Assembly: GCA_948144175.1 (NCBI GenBank) | Contig: CANXME010002559.1 | Location: 1,302,001 to 1,366,000, forward strand | Length of the DNA: 64,000 nucleotides | Source of the DNA: Closterium sp. NIES-65 | Lineage: Eukaryota > Streptophyta > Zygnematophyceae > Desmidiales > Closteriaceae | Reading direction: 5' to 3' | Shown here: piece by piece, positions 54,739-63,458 of the stretch | Position numbering within the stretch: position 1 is the first letter of the stretch | Layout: each line of letters begins with the position of its first letter | The notes under the pieces: generated by a model | The model's database searches: none | What the model saw: only the letters and a program-made list of their open reading frames with translations | Told to the model about the DNA's origin: nothing | Position numbers and translations under genes: made by a program

Positions 54739-55425
54739 GATGGAGACCCCTTAGGGTGTCGCGCGGAGCGCCGCTCTTGAGTCAACGATAGGAACTTGAG
54801 GTTTGGGGTTTCCGAAGGAGATTTTGAAGAACCGGAGGTTTAGGGTTTACGAAAGAGAATTTTGAGGTTTCGGGTTTCTGAAGGAGAATTCGACTGAAAC
54901 GCCAATTTAGTGTCAACTACCTACTAATCCTATTCCCACACACCCCCCCACACACCACCCTCAGCTTCTCGGCTGCGCTGCTGCTCGGCTTCGTGGCTAC
55001 ACGGCTGCTCGGCTTCGCGGCTACGCTGCTGCTCGGCTGCGCTGCTACTCGGCTGCGCTGCTGCACCTGTTCAGCTGCGGGAAAGGGAGGGGGATGGGGG
55101 TAGGAGTGCAGATGCGGAGCGACGGGCGGCAGCCCAAAGGTGAAGCTGCACGGCGACGGGCGGCGGCCCGACGAGGAGAAGGAATGACGCGATGATGTTC
55201 GACGAAAACGAGCGATAGGTTAAAGCGCCGACGATGCGCTTACCAGTGAGATAGTAGATGCCGTCGAGAGTGACGGGAAAGTGGAGCGGAAGAATTTCCG
55301 CCCACGAATGTCGCGAATCAACGGCGACGAGATTGAAGGCGGTTACGCCGAGGTTTGCGGGATGAACATCCGCAGAGATAAGAGGATCACGATCCGCGTG
55401 TGCGGTTTGAAGGGCTCTGATACCA

Positions 55426-55715
55426 TCTGAGAACTTAGGCTTACAAGCGATACATTAGTAATGAGCTCGAAGCTCTTTAAGTACATCCAAGAAGGGGAGG
55501 GAATGGATGGGGAAGGGAATCGGGAGCAATCCATAAGGATTGGGGGTAATCCCAAGGCAATCTCCAATTGGTGGGTTGGAGATTGCTTGGAGATTACATT
55601 TGGGTTTGGTTCGGATGTAGGTGTACACCCAACCAAACACAATGTTCAAATTACACTACTATAGGATATAGAAAATACAAAGTACGAAGTGTGAGATTGA
55701 AGACTAACACTAACA
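55426..55715 (-). repeat. Right LTR of copia element 2
   Basis: 290 bp, about 4 percent different from the left LTR by eye count. Confidence 0.92.
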
Positions 55716-56530
55716 CCATCCACTCTCACCATCCACTCTCACCCATCCACTCTCACCCATCCACTCTCACCCATCCACTCTCATCCATCCACTCTCACCC
55801 ATCCACTCTCACCCATCCACTCTCACCCATCCACTCTCACCCATCCACTCTCACCCATCCACTCTCACCCATCCACTCTCACCCATCCACTCTCACCCAT
55901 CCACTCTCACCCATCCACTCTCACTCATCCACTCTCACCCATCCACTCTCACCCCCACTCACCCATCCACTCTCATCCATCCACTCTCACCCATCCACTC
56001 TCACCCATCCACTCTCACCCATCCACTCTCACCCATCCACTCCCACCCATCCACTCTCACCCATCCACTCTCACCCATCCACTCTCACCCATCCACTCTC
56101 ACCCATCCACTCTCACCCATCCACTCTCACCCATCCACTCTCACCCATCCACTCTCACCCATCCACTCTCACCCATCCACTCTCACCCATCCACTCTCAC
56201 CCGTCCACTCTCACCCATCCACTCTCACCCATCCACTCTCACCCACCCACTCTCACCCACCCACTCTCACCCATCCACTCTCACCCATCCACTCTCACCC
56301 ATCCACTCTCACCCATCCACTCTCACCCACCCACTCTCACCCACCCACTCTCACCCACCCACTCTCACCCACCCACTCTCACCCACCCACTCTCACCCAC
56401 CCACTCTCACCCATCCACTCTCACCCATCCATCCACTCTCACCCATCCACTCTCACCCATCCACTCTCACCCATCCACTCTCACCCATCCACTCTCACCC
56501 ATCCACTCTCACCCATCCACTCTCACCCAC
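55716..56530. repeat. 14-bp minisatellite (CCATCCACTCTCAC), right part
   Basis: About 58 copies with CCACCCACTCTCAC variants toward the right. Same unit and orientation as 49440-49827. Confidence 0.95.
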
Positions 56531-56559
56531 CCAATCACACACCAGCCAGCCTGTCAGAA

Positions 56560-56850
56560 TCCCACTCACTCACTCACTCACTCCCTCACTCACTCTCTCA
56601 CTCACTCACTCCCTCACTCACTCACTCATTCTCTCACTCACTCACCTGCCTTTCTCTCCACAGCAGCACTCGCCACAAACTGATGCATCTTCACACCCGC
56701 TGCCCCAGCTGCTCCCTCACTCCTCTCTCGTCGCTCACTCACCCACCCATCGCGTCCGTCCCACCCTCCCTCCCTCACTCACTCACTCACTAACTCACTC
56801 CTCTAGATACCTCCAAAAAAACAACCTATTCACTCACTCACTCCCTCACT
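56560..56850. repeat. (CACT)n-rich tract interrupted by an exon copy
   Basis: CTCACTCACTCC words on both sides of the exon copy at 56647-56735, ending exactly at the donor (GTGAGTGAGGGAGTGAG on the minus strand) of the exon at 56854. Confidence 0.85.
56647..56735 (-). pseudogene. Partial copy of the end of the large CstF-77 exon
   Basis: Encodes MHQFVASAAVE followed by a GTGAGTGAG donor, a copy of THQFVASAAVEWKP and its donor at 56854. Confidence 0.75.
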
Positions 56851-56853
56851 CAC

Positions 56854-57745
56854 CAGGTTTCCACTCCACAGCAGCACTTGCCACAAACTGATGTGTCTTC
56901 AGACCCGCTTCCCCTGCTGCCCCCTCCCTCTGTTGTTCTCCCCTCTCCGCCCCACCCTTCACCCCACCCTCTTTCGTCTCACCAGCACCAACAGTGGCAC
57001 CATCAGCACCAACAGTGGCACCATCAGCACCAACAGTGGCACCATCAGCACCAACAGCCGCGCCAGGCCCCTCCTCTTCCCCTGCTTCCTCCTTTACCCG
57101 TCTAGAAATCGCCTCCTCCCCACCCTCTGTTGCTGCCCCTGTTGCTGCTGCCCCTGTTGCTGCTGCCCCTCCTGCTGCTGCCCCTGTTGCTGTTGCACCT
57201 CCTGCCCCTGCTGCCCCTTCACGAGGCATGAGCACAGCAGCAGCGGCGGCCAGAGCAGCAGAGAGGGAGGAGACAGCAGGGGGTGCAGGCCCTATGCCTT
57301 GAGAGAGAGACACAGTGGGAGGGAGAGGCGGAGGTAAGGACGATTCTTGAGGCTCTGCCTTCACCCCTGCTGCTACTTGTGCTGTTACCGCTGCCCCTGC
57401 TGCTGTGCTAGTTCCCGTGCCTGCTGCTGTTCCTCCTATTCCTGCTGCACTGGTGCCGCTCCTTGCTTCTTGCTCCTTCGCTTCTCTTTCTCCTCTCTCT
57501 GTTACCCCTTGACCTGTTTCCCGAACCTGATCCTCCACTGACCTTTGTCGAGCCTGGCTTGCCTTCGGACCTGCCGAGCCTGCTTCTAGGTTCGGAGGGA
57601 GAGCTGACGCTTCACAAGGCAACAGGCCGCAGTAGCTGAACCGGTCTACCAGGTCCCGCTGCTCCCGCCAAACCTGCAACTCAGGCTCGGCATCACCGCC
57701 AGGGCTTGCAACCAAAGCTAGAGCTTTTCGCCGACCTTCTTGTGC
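56854..57745 (-). CDS. CSTF77: CstF-77 large exon (LVDRFSYCGLLPC and disordered linker)
   Basis: 892 bp between a CTCTTCAG acceptor and a GTGAGT donor. It starts AQEGRRKALALVASPGGD, then DLVDRFSYCGLLPCEASAL, matching the QRMKEAL..DVVSRYSYMDLWPCSS block just after the last HAT repeat of plant CstF-77. A long Ala/Gly/Glu-rich disordered linker with imperfect GADGATV repeats follows, ending THQFVASAAVEWKP. The linker is longer and lower in complexity than in land plants. Confidence 0.87.
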
Positions 57746-57751
57746 CTGAAG

Positions 57752-57935
57752 AGACAGGGAAAGAGACGCGGGGATGAGGGAAAGAGACGTGGGGATGAGG
57801 GAAAGAGACGCGGGGATGAGGGAAAGAGATGCGGGGATGAGGGAAAGAGACGTGGGGATGAGGGAAAGAGACGCGGGGATGAGGGAAAGAGACGCGGGGA
57901 TGAGGGAAAGAGACGCGGGGATGAGGGAATTCAGC
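57752..57935. repeat. 21-bp tandem array
   Basis: Unit GGGAAAGAGACGCGGGGATGA, about 9 copies, ending within about 10 bp of the acceptor of the exon at 57745. Confidence 0.92.
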
Positions 57936-58164
57936 ACGGAATGAGAGGCCGTTGCTGGTGGGAGTTTTAAAAAATGATTATCACATGAAACTTCAAACAT
58001 CAGAGGCTATGGAATTGTGACACGTTCGGATGATAAGGCAACCTACCTCTCTGGGCGGATCGAACTCAGGTCAGGAGAGAGCGAGAGAAAAAAAAAGTTG
58101 CTTGCATTTATTGATTTAAACTGTAAAACAGTGAGTTGAATCAGAAGTTGGCTCGACTTTTGTA

Positions 58165-58368
58165 ACAGGCAGAGGCAGGAATTCGAGGCGCCTCAGAAGA
58201 CAGACGCAGGAATTCGAGGCGCCTCAGAAGACAGAGGCAGGAATTCGAGGCGCCTCAGAAGACAGAGGCAGGAATTCGAGGCGCCTCAGAAGACAGACGC
58301 AGGAATTCGAGGCGCCTCAGAAGACAGACGCAGGAATTCGAGGCGCCTCAGAAGACAGACGCAGGGCA
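58165..58368. repeat. 31-bp tandem array starting at a 5' splice site
   Basis: Unit CAGGAATTCGAGGCGCCTC plus AGAAGACAGACG, about 6.5 copies. The array abuts the GTGCCC donor of the exon at 58370-58429. Each unit contains the palindrome GAGGCGCCTC. Confidence 0.92.
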
Positions 58369-58369
58369 C

Positions 58370-58429
58370 CTTGATAAGGGAGTTGAGGTCCCCAAAGAGC
58401 TGCTCGCACTCTATGAGCTCCTCCCATAG
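58370..58429 (-). CDS. CSTF77: CstF-77 60-bp exon (HAT-C helix)
   Basis: Encodes LWEELIECEQLFGDLNSLIK, matching VWKRFIQFEQTYGDLASMLK of plant CstF-77 (HAT repeat). Phase 0 at both ends. The donor is the weak GTGCCC. Confidence 0.84.
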
Positions 58430-58603
58430 CTGAAGACGGTGGAGAACGGTGTACAACGGTAGAGAAAGGTGGAGAAAGGTGAGGAACGGTGGAGAAAGGT
58501 GGAAAACGTGGAGAAAGGCGCAAAAAGGTGGAGAAAGGGAACAGTGTTAGAAAAATAAGCGTTACAGCTACCATGTCACAGCTACCATGTCACATACACG
58601 TGG

Positions 58604-58685
58604 AACGAGCACTGACCTCACCTTATTTCGAGCACTGACCTCACCTTATTTCGAGCACTGACCTCACCTTATTTTGAGCACTGAC
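58604..58685. repeat. 23-bp array of a copied donor
   Basis: GAGCACTGACCTCACCTTATTT repeated about 3.5 times. On the minus strand each unit begins GTCAGTGCTC, the donor of the exon at 58686-58788. Confidence 0.88.
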
Positions 58686-58788
58686 CATGATTGTGGAATG
58701 TGGTGCGAGGGACGGGGACGCCAGGGCGCCTTGCAGCAGTTCCCTCATGGCCTGCCCGTCGTTGAGACGGCTCAAGAAGCGCGCGAAC
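58686..58788 (-). CDS. CSTF77: CstF-77 exon with FARFLSRLNDGQAMRELLQ
   Basis: 103 bp between a CTTCCAG acceptor and a GTCAGT donor: (E)FARFLSRLNDGQAMRELLQG then ALASPSLAPHSTIM. It matches LKYADFLTRLNDDRNIRALF and ERAL of plant CstF-77, a HAT repeat. It completes the Glu codon left by the previous exon. Confidence 0.87.
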
Positions 58789-58936
58789 CTGGAAGGGGGA
58801 AAGATGGTAGGGTGGGGGAGGTGAGCGAACCTGGAATAGGGAAAGTTGGCAAGCCCACCTACTCACTCACTCACCCACCCACCCAGCCACCCACCCAGCC
58901 ACCCATACCAACCCACACACCCACCCACCCACTCAC

Positions 58937-59001
58937 TCGCGCACAAAGCCAGGCTCAGACCCAAACTTCTTCATCCCCAGCTGAAACACGTTCCGCGCCA
59001 C
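58937..59001 (-). CDS. CSTF77: CstF-77 duplicated exon, copy 2
   Basis: 65 bp: VARNVFQLGMKKFGSEPGFV, matching KVAHNIFEEGLKLYMSEPVY. It has both an ACAG acceptor and a GTGAGT donor. The twin exon lies at 59094-59158. Using both would shift the frame because 65 is not a multiple of three, so at most one can be used per mRNA. Confidence 0.8.
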
Positions 59002-59093
59002 CTGTGGGGGACGAGAGGGGAGGGGAGCAGGCAAAGGAGCCGCGGGGGAAAGAAAAAGGGGGGGGAGAGCAACGGGTAGTTTGATTAACTCAC

Positions 59094-59158
59094 TCGCGCA
59101 CGAAGCCAGGCTCAGACCCAAACTTCTTCATCCCCAGCTGGAACACGTTCCGCGCCAC
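59094..59158 (-). CDS. CSTF77: CstF-77 duplicated exon, copy 1
   Basis: 65-bp near-identical twin of 58937-59001, also with intact acceptor (CTCCACAG) and donor (GTGAGT), 92 bp apart. Encodes VARNVFQLGMKKFGSEPGFV(RE), a HAT repeat helix pair. Either copy fits the neighbouring phases. Confidence 0.8.
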
Positions 59159-59204
59159 CTGTGGAGCAGGCGGAGGAGGGGCAGAGGGAAGAAGCAGGGC
59201 GAGC

Positions 59205-59540
59205 AAGCAAGAGCACTTTTACTTTACTCACTTGTCTGGTGCAAGCAAGAGCACTTTTACTTTACTCACTTGTCTGGTGCAAGCAAGAGCAATTTTACTT
59301 TACTCACTTGTCTGGTGCAAGCAAGAGCACTTTTACTTTACTCACTTGTCTGGTGCAAGCAAGAGCACTTTTACTTTACTCACTTGTCTGGTGCAAGCAA
59401 GAGCACTTTTACTTTACTCACTTGTCTGGTGCAAGCAAGAGCACTTTTACTTTACTCACTTGTCTGGTGCAAGCAAGAGCACTTTTACTTTACTCACTTG
59501 TCTGGTGCAAGCAAGAGCACTTTTACTTTACTCACTTGTC
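59205..59540. repeat. 38-bp tandem array
   Basis: Unit GCAAGCAAGAGCACTTTTAC plus TTTACTCACTTGTCTGGT, about 9 copies. On the minus strand each unit contains GTGAGTAAAG, a consensus-like 5' splice site. Confidence 0.93.
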
Positions 59541-59565
59541 TCAGTCCATAATCACAGCCGTGCGT

Positions 59566-59780
59566 GTCTCACCTTGCTCTCCATGTTCTGGCACAGCTCC
59601 ATGTAAGCAGACGCCACATCCACACGGGAACGAGCACTCTCTTGCCTTCCTTGCCCTCCTTCTCAGTCACATCACCTTGCCCTGCCTGCCCCCTTTCCTC
59701 ACCTTGCTCTCCTTGTTGTGACACAGCTCCACATACGCCGAAGCCACATACACGTGGAACGAGCATTCGCGCGCCTTCCT
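59566..59780 (-). pseudogene. Two partial copies of the CstF-77 exon at 60120-60260
   Basis: About 59566-59650 and 59697-59780 each hold the 3' half of the exon (ECSFHVYVASAYMELCHNKE-like) with the AAGGTGAG donor, diverged to different degrees. Confidence 0.75.
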
Positions 59781-59782
59781 TC

Positions 59783-60105
59783 CTTGCCCTCCTTGCCAGT
59801 CACATCCCTTCGCCTTGCCCTCCTTGCCAGTCACATCCCTTTGCCTTGCCCTCCTTGCCAGTCACATCCCTTCGCCTTGCCCTCCTTGCCAGTCACATCC
59901 CTTCGCCTTGCCCTCCTTGCCAGTCACATCCCTTCGCCTTGCCCTCCTTGCCAGTCACATCCCTTCGCCTTGCCCTCCTTGCCAGTCACATCCCTTCGCC
60001 TTGCCCTCCTTGCCAGTCACATCCCTTCGCCTTGCCCTCCTTGCCAGTCACATCCCTTCGCCTTGCCCTCCTTGCCAGTCACATCCCTTCGCCTTGCCCT
60101 CCCTG
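59783..60105. repeat. 31-bp tandem array
   Basis: Unit CTTGCCCTCCTTGCCAGTCA plus CATCCCTTCGC, about 10 near-identical copies, starting about 15 bp after the donor of the exon at 60120. Confidence 0.95.
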
Positions 60106-60119
60106 CCCCCATTGCTCAC

Positions 60120-60260
60120 CTTGCTCTCCTTGTTGTGGCACAGCTCCATGTAAGCTGAAGCCACATACACGTGGAAAGAGCACTCCCGCGCCTTCCTCGC
60201 TGCCAGGAACGCCTTTCTGGCCGCCTCCATGCCCTCTGTGCGGCGCAGGAAGCGCATTAG
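60120..60260 (-). CDS. CSTF77: CstF-77 exon with LMRFLRRTEGMEAARKAFL
   Basis: 141 bp, phase 0 at both ends (GCCCCCAG acceptor, GTGAGC donor): LMRFLRRTEGMEAARKAFLA, ARKARECSFHVYVASAYME, LCHNKESK. It matches FIRFLRRTEGVEAARKYFLD..TYHVYIAFATMAFCIDKEPK of plant CstF-77, the most diagnostic HAT-C segment. It is the best-conserved exon of the gene here. Confidence 0.9.
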
Positions 60261-60302
60261 CTGGGGGCAGTTAAGGGGGGGGTGAACATGCAGTGAGCAC
60301 TC

Positions 60303-60812
60303 GCACGCCTTTCTGCCCGCCTCCATGCCCTCTGTGCGCCACAGAAAGCGCATGAGCTGAGGAGGTTGAAGGGGGGGGGAGGGCAAGGGAGGGTAAACGT
60401 GCAGTGAGCTCTCTCACGTGCCGTCAGTGCTGCAGCGAAGGAGCGCCTTTCTGCCCGCCTCCATGCCCTCTGTGCGGCGGAGAAAGCGCATGAGCTGAGG
60501 ATTTGGGATGGAGAATGGGTTGGAGGAGGAGAAAAGGGGTTGGGGGGTTACAGAGAGGGGATATGATGAGCAAGCACTCCCGCGCCTTCCTTGTCTCCAG
60601 AAACGCCTTTCTGCCCGCCTCCATGCCCTCTGTGCGGTGCGGCAGAGAAAGCGCATGAACTGAGTGGGGTGGAAGGAAGGGGTTGGAGGAGGGAACGGAT
60701 TGGGGGGAGGGGATACAGAGAGGGTATTCGATGAGTGAGATCTCCTGCGTCATCCTCGTTGCTAGAAACGCCTATCTGCCCTCTGTGCGGCGGAGGAAGC
60801 GCATGAGCTGAC
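60303..60812 (-). pseudogene. Four partial copies of the exon at 60120-60260
   Basis: Near 60303-60358, 60425-60495, 60569-60662 and 60765-60812 the 5' part of the exon (MRFL-RTEGMEAGRKA) recurs, in places with the middle deleted, each preceded by a CTCAG/GTCAG acceptor and G-rich spacer. They appear non-functional. Confidence 0.75.
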
Positions 60813-61040
60813 AGGGGTGAGGGGTGAGGGGTGAGGGGTGGGGGGTGAGGGGTGAGGGGTGGGGGGTGAGGGGTGGGGGGTGGGGGGTGAGGGGTGAGGG
60901 GTGAGGGGTGAGGGGTGAGGGGTGGGGGGTGAGGGGTGAGGGGTGGGGGGTGAGGGGGTGAGGGGTGAGGGGTGAGGGGTGGGGGGTGAGGGGTGGGGGG
61001 TGGGGGGTGAGGGGTGAGGGGTGAGGGGTGAGGGGTGGCA
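60813..61040. repeat. (GGGGTGA)n array
   Basis: Heptamers GGGGTGA and GGGGTGG, about 32 copies. G-rich on the plus strand. Confidence 0.95.
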
Positions 61041-61071
61041 GGAACACATGGGGGGTACAGCAAGAAGGGGA

Positions 61072-61135
61072 AAGGGGTTAGGGAAAGGGGTTAGGGAAAG
61101 GGGTTAGGGCCGGGTTAGGGAAAGGGGTTAGGATA
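61072..61135. repeat. GGGTTAGGGAAAG repeat
   Basis: About 5 degenerate ~13-bp units containing GGTTAGGG, reminiscent of but not identical to telomeric sequence. Confidence 0.7.
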
Positions 61136-61167
61136 AGGGTGCAAGGAAAAGGGGTAGTGAAAGGGAG

Positions 61168-61212
61168 GGCATGCGTGGGGAGGGCATGCGTGGGGAAGGC
61201 ATGCGTGGGGAA
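61168..61212. repeat. 15-bp array immediately after a 5' splice site
   Basis: GCATGCGTGGGGAAG repeated three times, directly adjoining the GTACCT donor of the exon at 61218-61286. Confidence 0.85.
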
Positions 61213-61217
61213 GGTAC

Positions 61218-61286
61218 CTGGATGTGAGCGAGGGGGCAGCGAGTGGCGGCATCACCCACCAACTGCTCGTACACTGCCTTGGCTCC
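61218..61286 (-). CDS. CSTF77: CstF-77 first recognisable exon (mid HAT-C)
   Basis: 69 bp between a CCCCCCAG acceptor and a GTACCT donor, phase 0: GAKAVYEQLVGDAATRCPLA then HIQ. It matches KAKKIYESLLGDSVNTTALAHIQ, which directly precedes the FIRFLRRTEG exon in plants. Upstream I cannot find the ~350 residues of the HAT-N and early HAT-C domains, although ~2 kb of DNA precedes the next gene. The gene may be 5'-truncated or highly diverged there. Confidence 0.83.
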
Positions 61287-62039
61287 CTGGGGGGATGAGA
61301 TGCGGTGGGGTGGAGTGGAGCGGGGCGAGGTGGGATTTGGTGGGATGGCGTGGGGTGGAGCAGGGTGGGGTGGAAATGGTCCATGGAAATGGTGGTGACC
61401 TCATGCCGTCTCTCACCTTTACAATTTTACAATTTTTACAATTTTTTCTGTTAACGAGAAGAGTTCCAGTTTCACAAGCTCTTGGCTATTAGCTAGTGTT
61501 AGAATTTCACTGCTTATTCCTACTTGCTTAAGCCTGAACCTAAGCGCTGCTGCTCACTGGAAAATGTCCTAAGACAATTCTGTCCTCGCCACAGACGCAA
61601 AGACGCAACCCCTTGTTCCTCTAGTTCCGAGACGTCTCAAAGGCCGTTCCTCACCCTCTCCTCTCTCATTCCCCCGTTCAGTCGTTTCCGCCCCCGGACT
61701 TTCCTAGAACTTTCCCACGTCCTTTAAGACCGCCCTTCCTTCCCACCCACTTGCCCGTCTCCCTCCCACCTTAACGTTTCCGTTTCGTTCCTCCTCTTCC
61801 GCTTTCGCCGCCGCCGCCAGAAAGCTACCTGCGCTGACGGAAACCGTCACAACCCGAGTCGACGAAAAACGTCATACACCTCTTTCAACGGAAAGTCTCC
61901 GACAGTAAAGAGTAATATGATCCTGTGACTGGAACAATAAATTCTGGAAGGTGCAGCGACGAATGCGGGGGCGGGGGAGGGGGGGGGGGGGGGGGGGGAG
62001 GGTGGGGGAGGATAGAACAAGGAGCAGCGTAGCGCTCAC

Positions 62040-62070
62040 CAGGAGGCGGGAATGGCGATGATGCAGCCAT
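62040..62070 (-). CDS. Candidate short first exon (MAASSPFPPP)
   Basis: ATG at 62070 followed by MAASSPFPPP and a good GTGAGC donor. It leaves one base, which does not fit the phase-0 exon at 61286, so at least one unseen exon would be needed. Weak candidate for the start of the CstF-77 transcript. Confidence 0.25.
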
Positions 62071-62166
62071 CGGCGCGCAGCCGGAAATTGCTGGAAAAAT
62101 AGGCTTCAGCGGTTGGTCAGTTTAGTGCGAATTGTTCCGAATCGGTGACGGAAAGCTCTAGGCGAA

Positions 62167-62171
62167 ACAAA
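62167..62171 (-). terminator. Pol III terminator of the tRNA-Asp gene
   Basis: A TTTT run (AAAA on the plus strand) a few bases after the 3' end of the tRNA gene. Confidence 0.7.
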
Positions 62172-62172
62172 A

Positions 62173-62244
62173 CGCCGATGCCGGGGATCGAACCCGGATC
62201 TTCCGCGTGACAGGCGGAGATACTGACCATTATACTACATCGAC
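62173..62244 (-). tRNA. trnD-GUC: tRNA-Asp (GUC)
   Basis: 72 nt, no intron. On the minus strand: acceptor GTCGATG pairs with CATCGGC, D-arm TAGTATAATGGTCAGTA, anticodon loop CTGTCAC (GTC at 62209-62211), T-arm GGTTCGATCC. The body closely matches plant cytosolic tRNA-Asp. The A and B boxes look intact. Confidence 0.96.
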
Positions 62245-63458
62245 ACATAACATTGGAAATAGAATATATTCAATAATTTTAATAACAATTACTTTCAGGA
62301 ATTTCTTTTTCTAGACTGCTATATGTGATGATTCATTTGGGGAATAATTTCTCTTGTAAAAAAAAATTGGAAGATTCCAGCAACACCTGGATGTTCTCTG
62401 GAGGTCTGGAACGACAAGTCAGTGTTGACATAGCTTGTAATTCGTGTTGACTTATGATTAATGCATTGCTAGTGTATATAAGCTGGTAATCTCGCCTATA
62501 TTGCATAGGACCACGTGGCTTTCTCACGTGGAAGAAAGATGCCACCTAGTGCCCAAAAACCAAGACATCGTGGCTCCTGCTCAATTACAGATTATCTGGT
62601 GGCTGAGATCGGCGCCGAGATTTTTAAACTGTGTCCCTCATGATTCGCTTGCTTCTCGAATGCGAATGATTGGATGGGTCATTTATACCAGCTGTCGAGT
62701 TGATGGTTGCGGATGAGAGATGCAAACGAAGGTGTTTCCATTTTGTCGTTTCTCGATCTTTCTTATGGCTCACGTTCGATTTCACGACAGCGTAAGCGCT
62801 CCACTCCTTACGTGTCACCTGATTTTTGCATTGAACCTGACCGCGACATCCGCGAAAGGAGGGGAGAAAAAAATCCACTCACACCACAAAACACCAATGC
62901 GCGGCTCGAAAGCACATACATGTCGGTGGACATCGGCCAAATTCCTATTTTTTCGCGACGCGTAGCATCTCCACGCTGAAGCTACAGTTCGCTGCCCCTC
63001 CTGCTGTCCGTCCATCCATCTCCCCTCACCTCGGAATTTCAGCAAATTTCGCTGCAATTTGCATTTTACGCTGTACACACAGCCGCTCCTTTGCTTTGCT
63101 TCCCTCGTCTCAAAACAAGACAAACTATGCTGCATGCCCTTCCGCTGCTTTCCTCCTGGGACGGAGCGAAACGTCATCGTTGGCGCGACCACTCTAGGAT
63201 CGTCCTTACGCAGCACACGCACCAAGGGACGAGCTATATTTACCACCTCGCGCGACACTGTCGTCTATAGTCCACCGTCTCCTGGTGCCGACCTCCCGTG
63301 CTACCCCCAGTCATTCTTACTCCTTCACTCGCGAGTTTTTCTCCAAGTCACACAAACAACTCGTGAGTAAACTCGTCCGTAGCTCTTCCTGCGAACGAGT
63401 ACAGCTTTGTGAGTGTGAGAACAACCAGTCTGGTTGCCTCTCTCTCTCACCTGCAAGG
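62245..63458. other. Upstream region of the right-edge gene
   Basis: AT-richer near the tRNA, then mixed. No convincing coding sequence on either strand. It probably holds the promoter and 5' UTR of the plus-strand gene at 63459; CT-rich text (TGCCTCTCTCTCTCAC) lies just before its ATG. Confidence 0.5.

Larger units (their letters stand above)
49828..55715 (-). mobile_element. Ty1/copia LTR retrotransposon 2, inserted in the 14-bp minisatellite
   Basis: 5.9-kb element with 290-bp LTRs (49828-50117, 55426-55715) that differ at about a dozen positions, making it the oldest of the five LTR elements here by this measure. The target duplication CCATC (49823-49827, 55716-55720) coincides with the array unit. 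A canonical TGGTATCAGAGC primer site adjoins the right LTR. Coding is on the minus strand. It looks broken, with a few breaks. Judged by the primer site and the duplication, the LTR ends TC..CA on the plus strand rather than TG..CA. Confidence 0.93.
61287..62172. other. Interval upstream of the CstF-77 exons
   Basis: No HAT-like coding seen. It contains T-rich text (61420-61455), GC-rich text (61650-61830), a poly-G run (about 61979-61999) and one candidate initiating exon (62040-62070). Confidence 0.5.

Noticed and set aside
49433-56683. HPSTLTHPLSPIHS repeat proteins
   Set aside because: A 14-bp array rotating through frames, split by a copia insertion, in an intron.
59205-60105. CRISPR-like regular repeats
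   Set aside because: Direct tandem repeats without unique spacers, in a eukaryotic intron; no cas genes.
59081-60274. LLTCLVQARALLLYSLVWCKQ and LPVTSLRLALLASHIPSPC repeat proteins
   Set aside because: 38-bp and 31-bp arrays in CstF-77 introns.
61072-61135. Telomere or interstitial telomeric repeat
   Set aside because: The units (GGGTTAGGGAAAG-like) are degenerate, few and differ from TTTAGGG or TTAGGG arrays.
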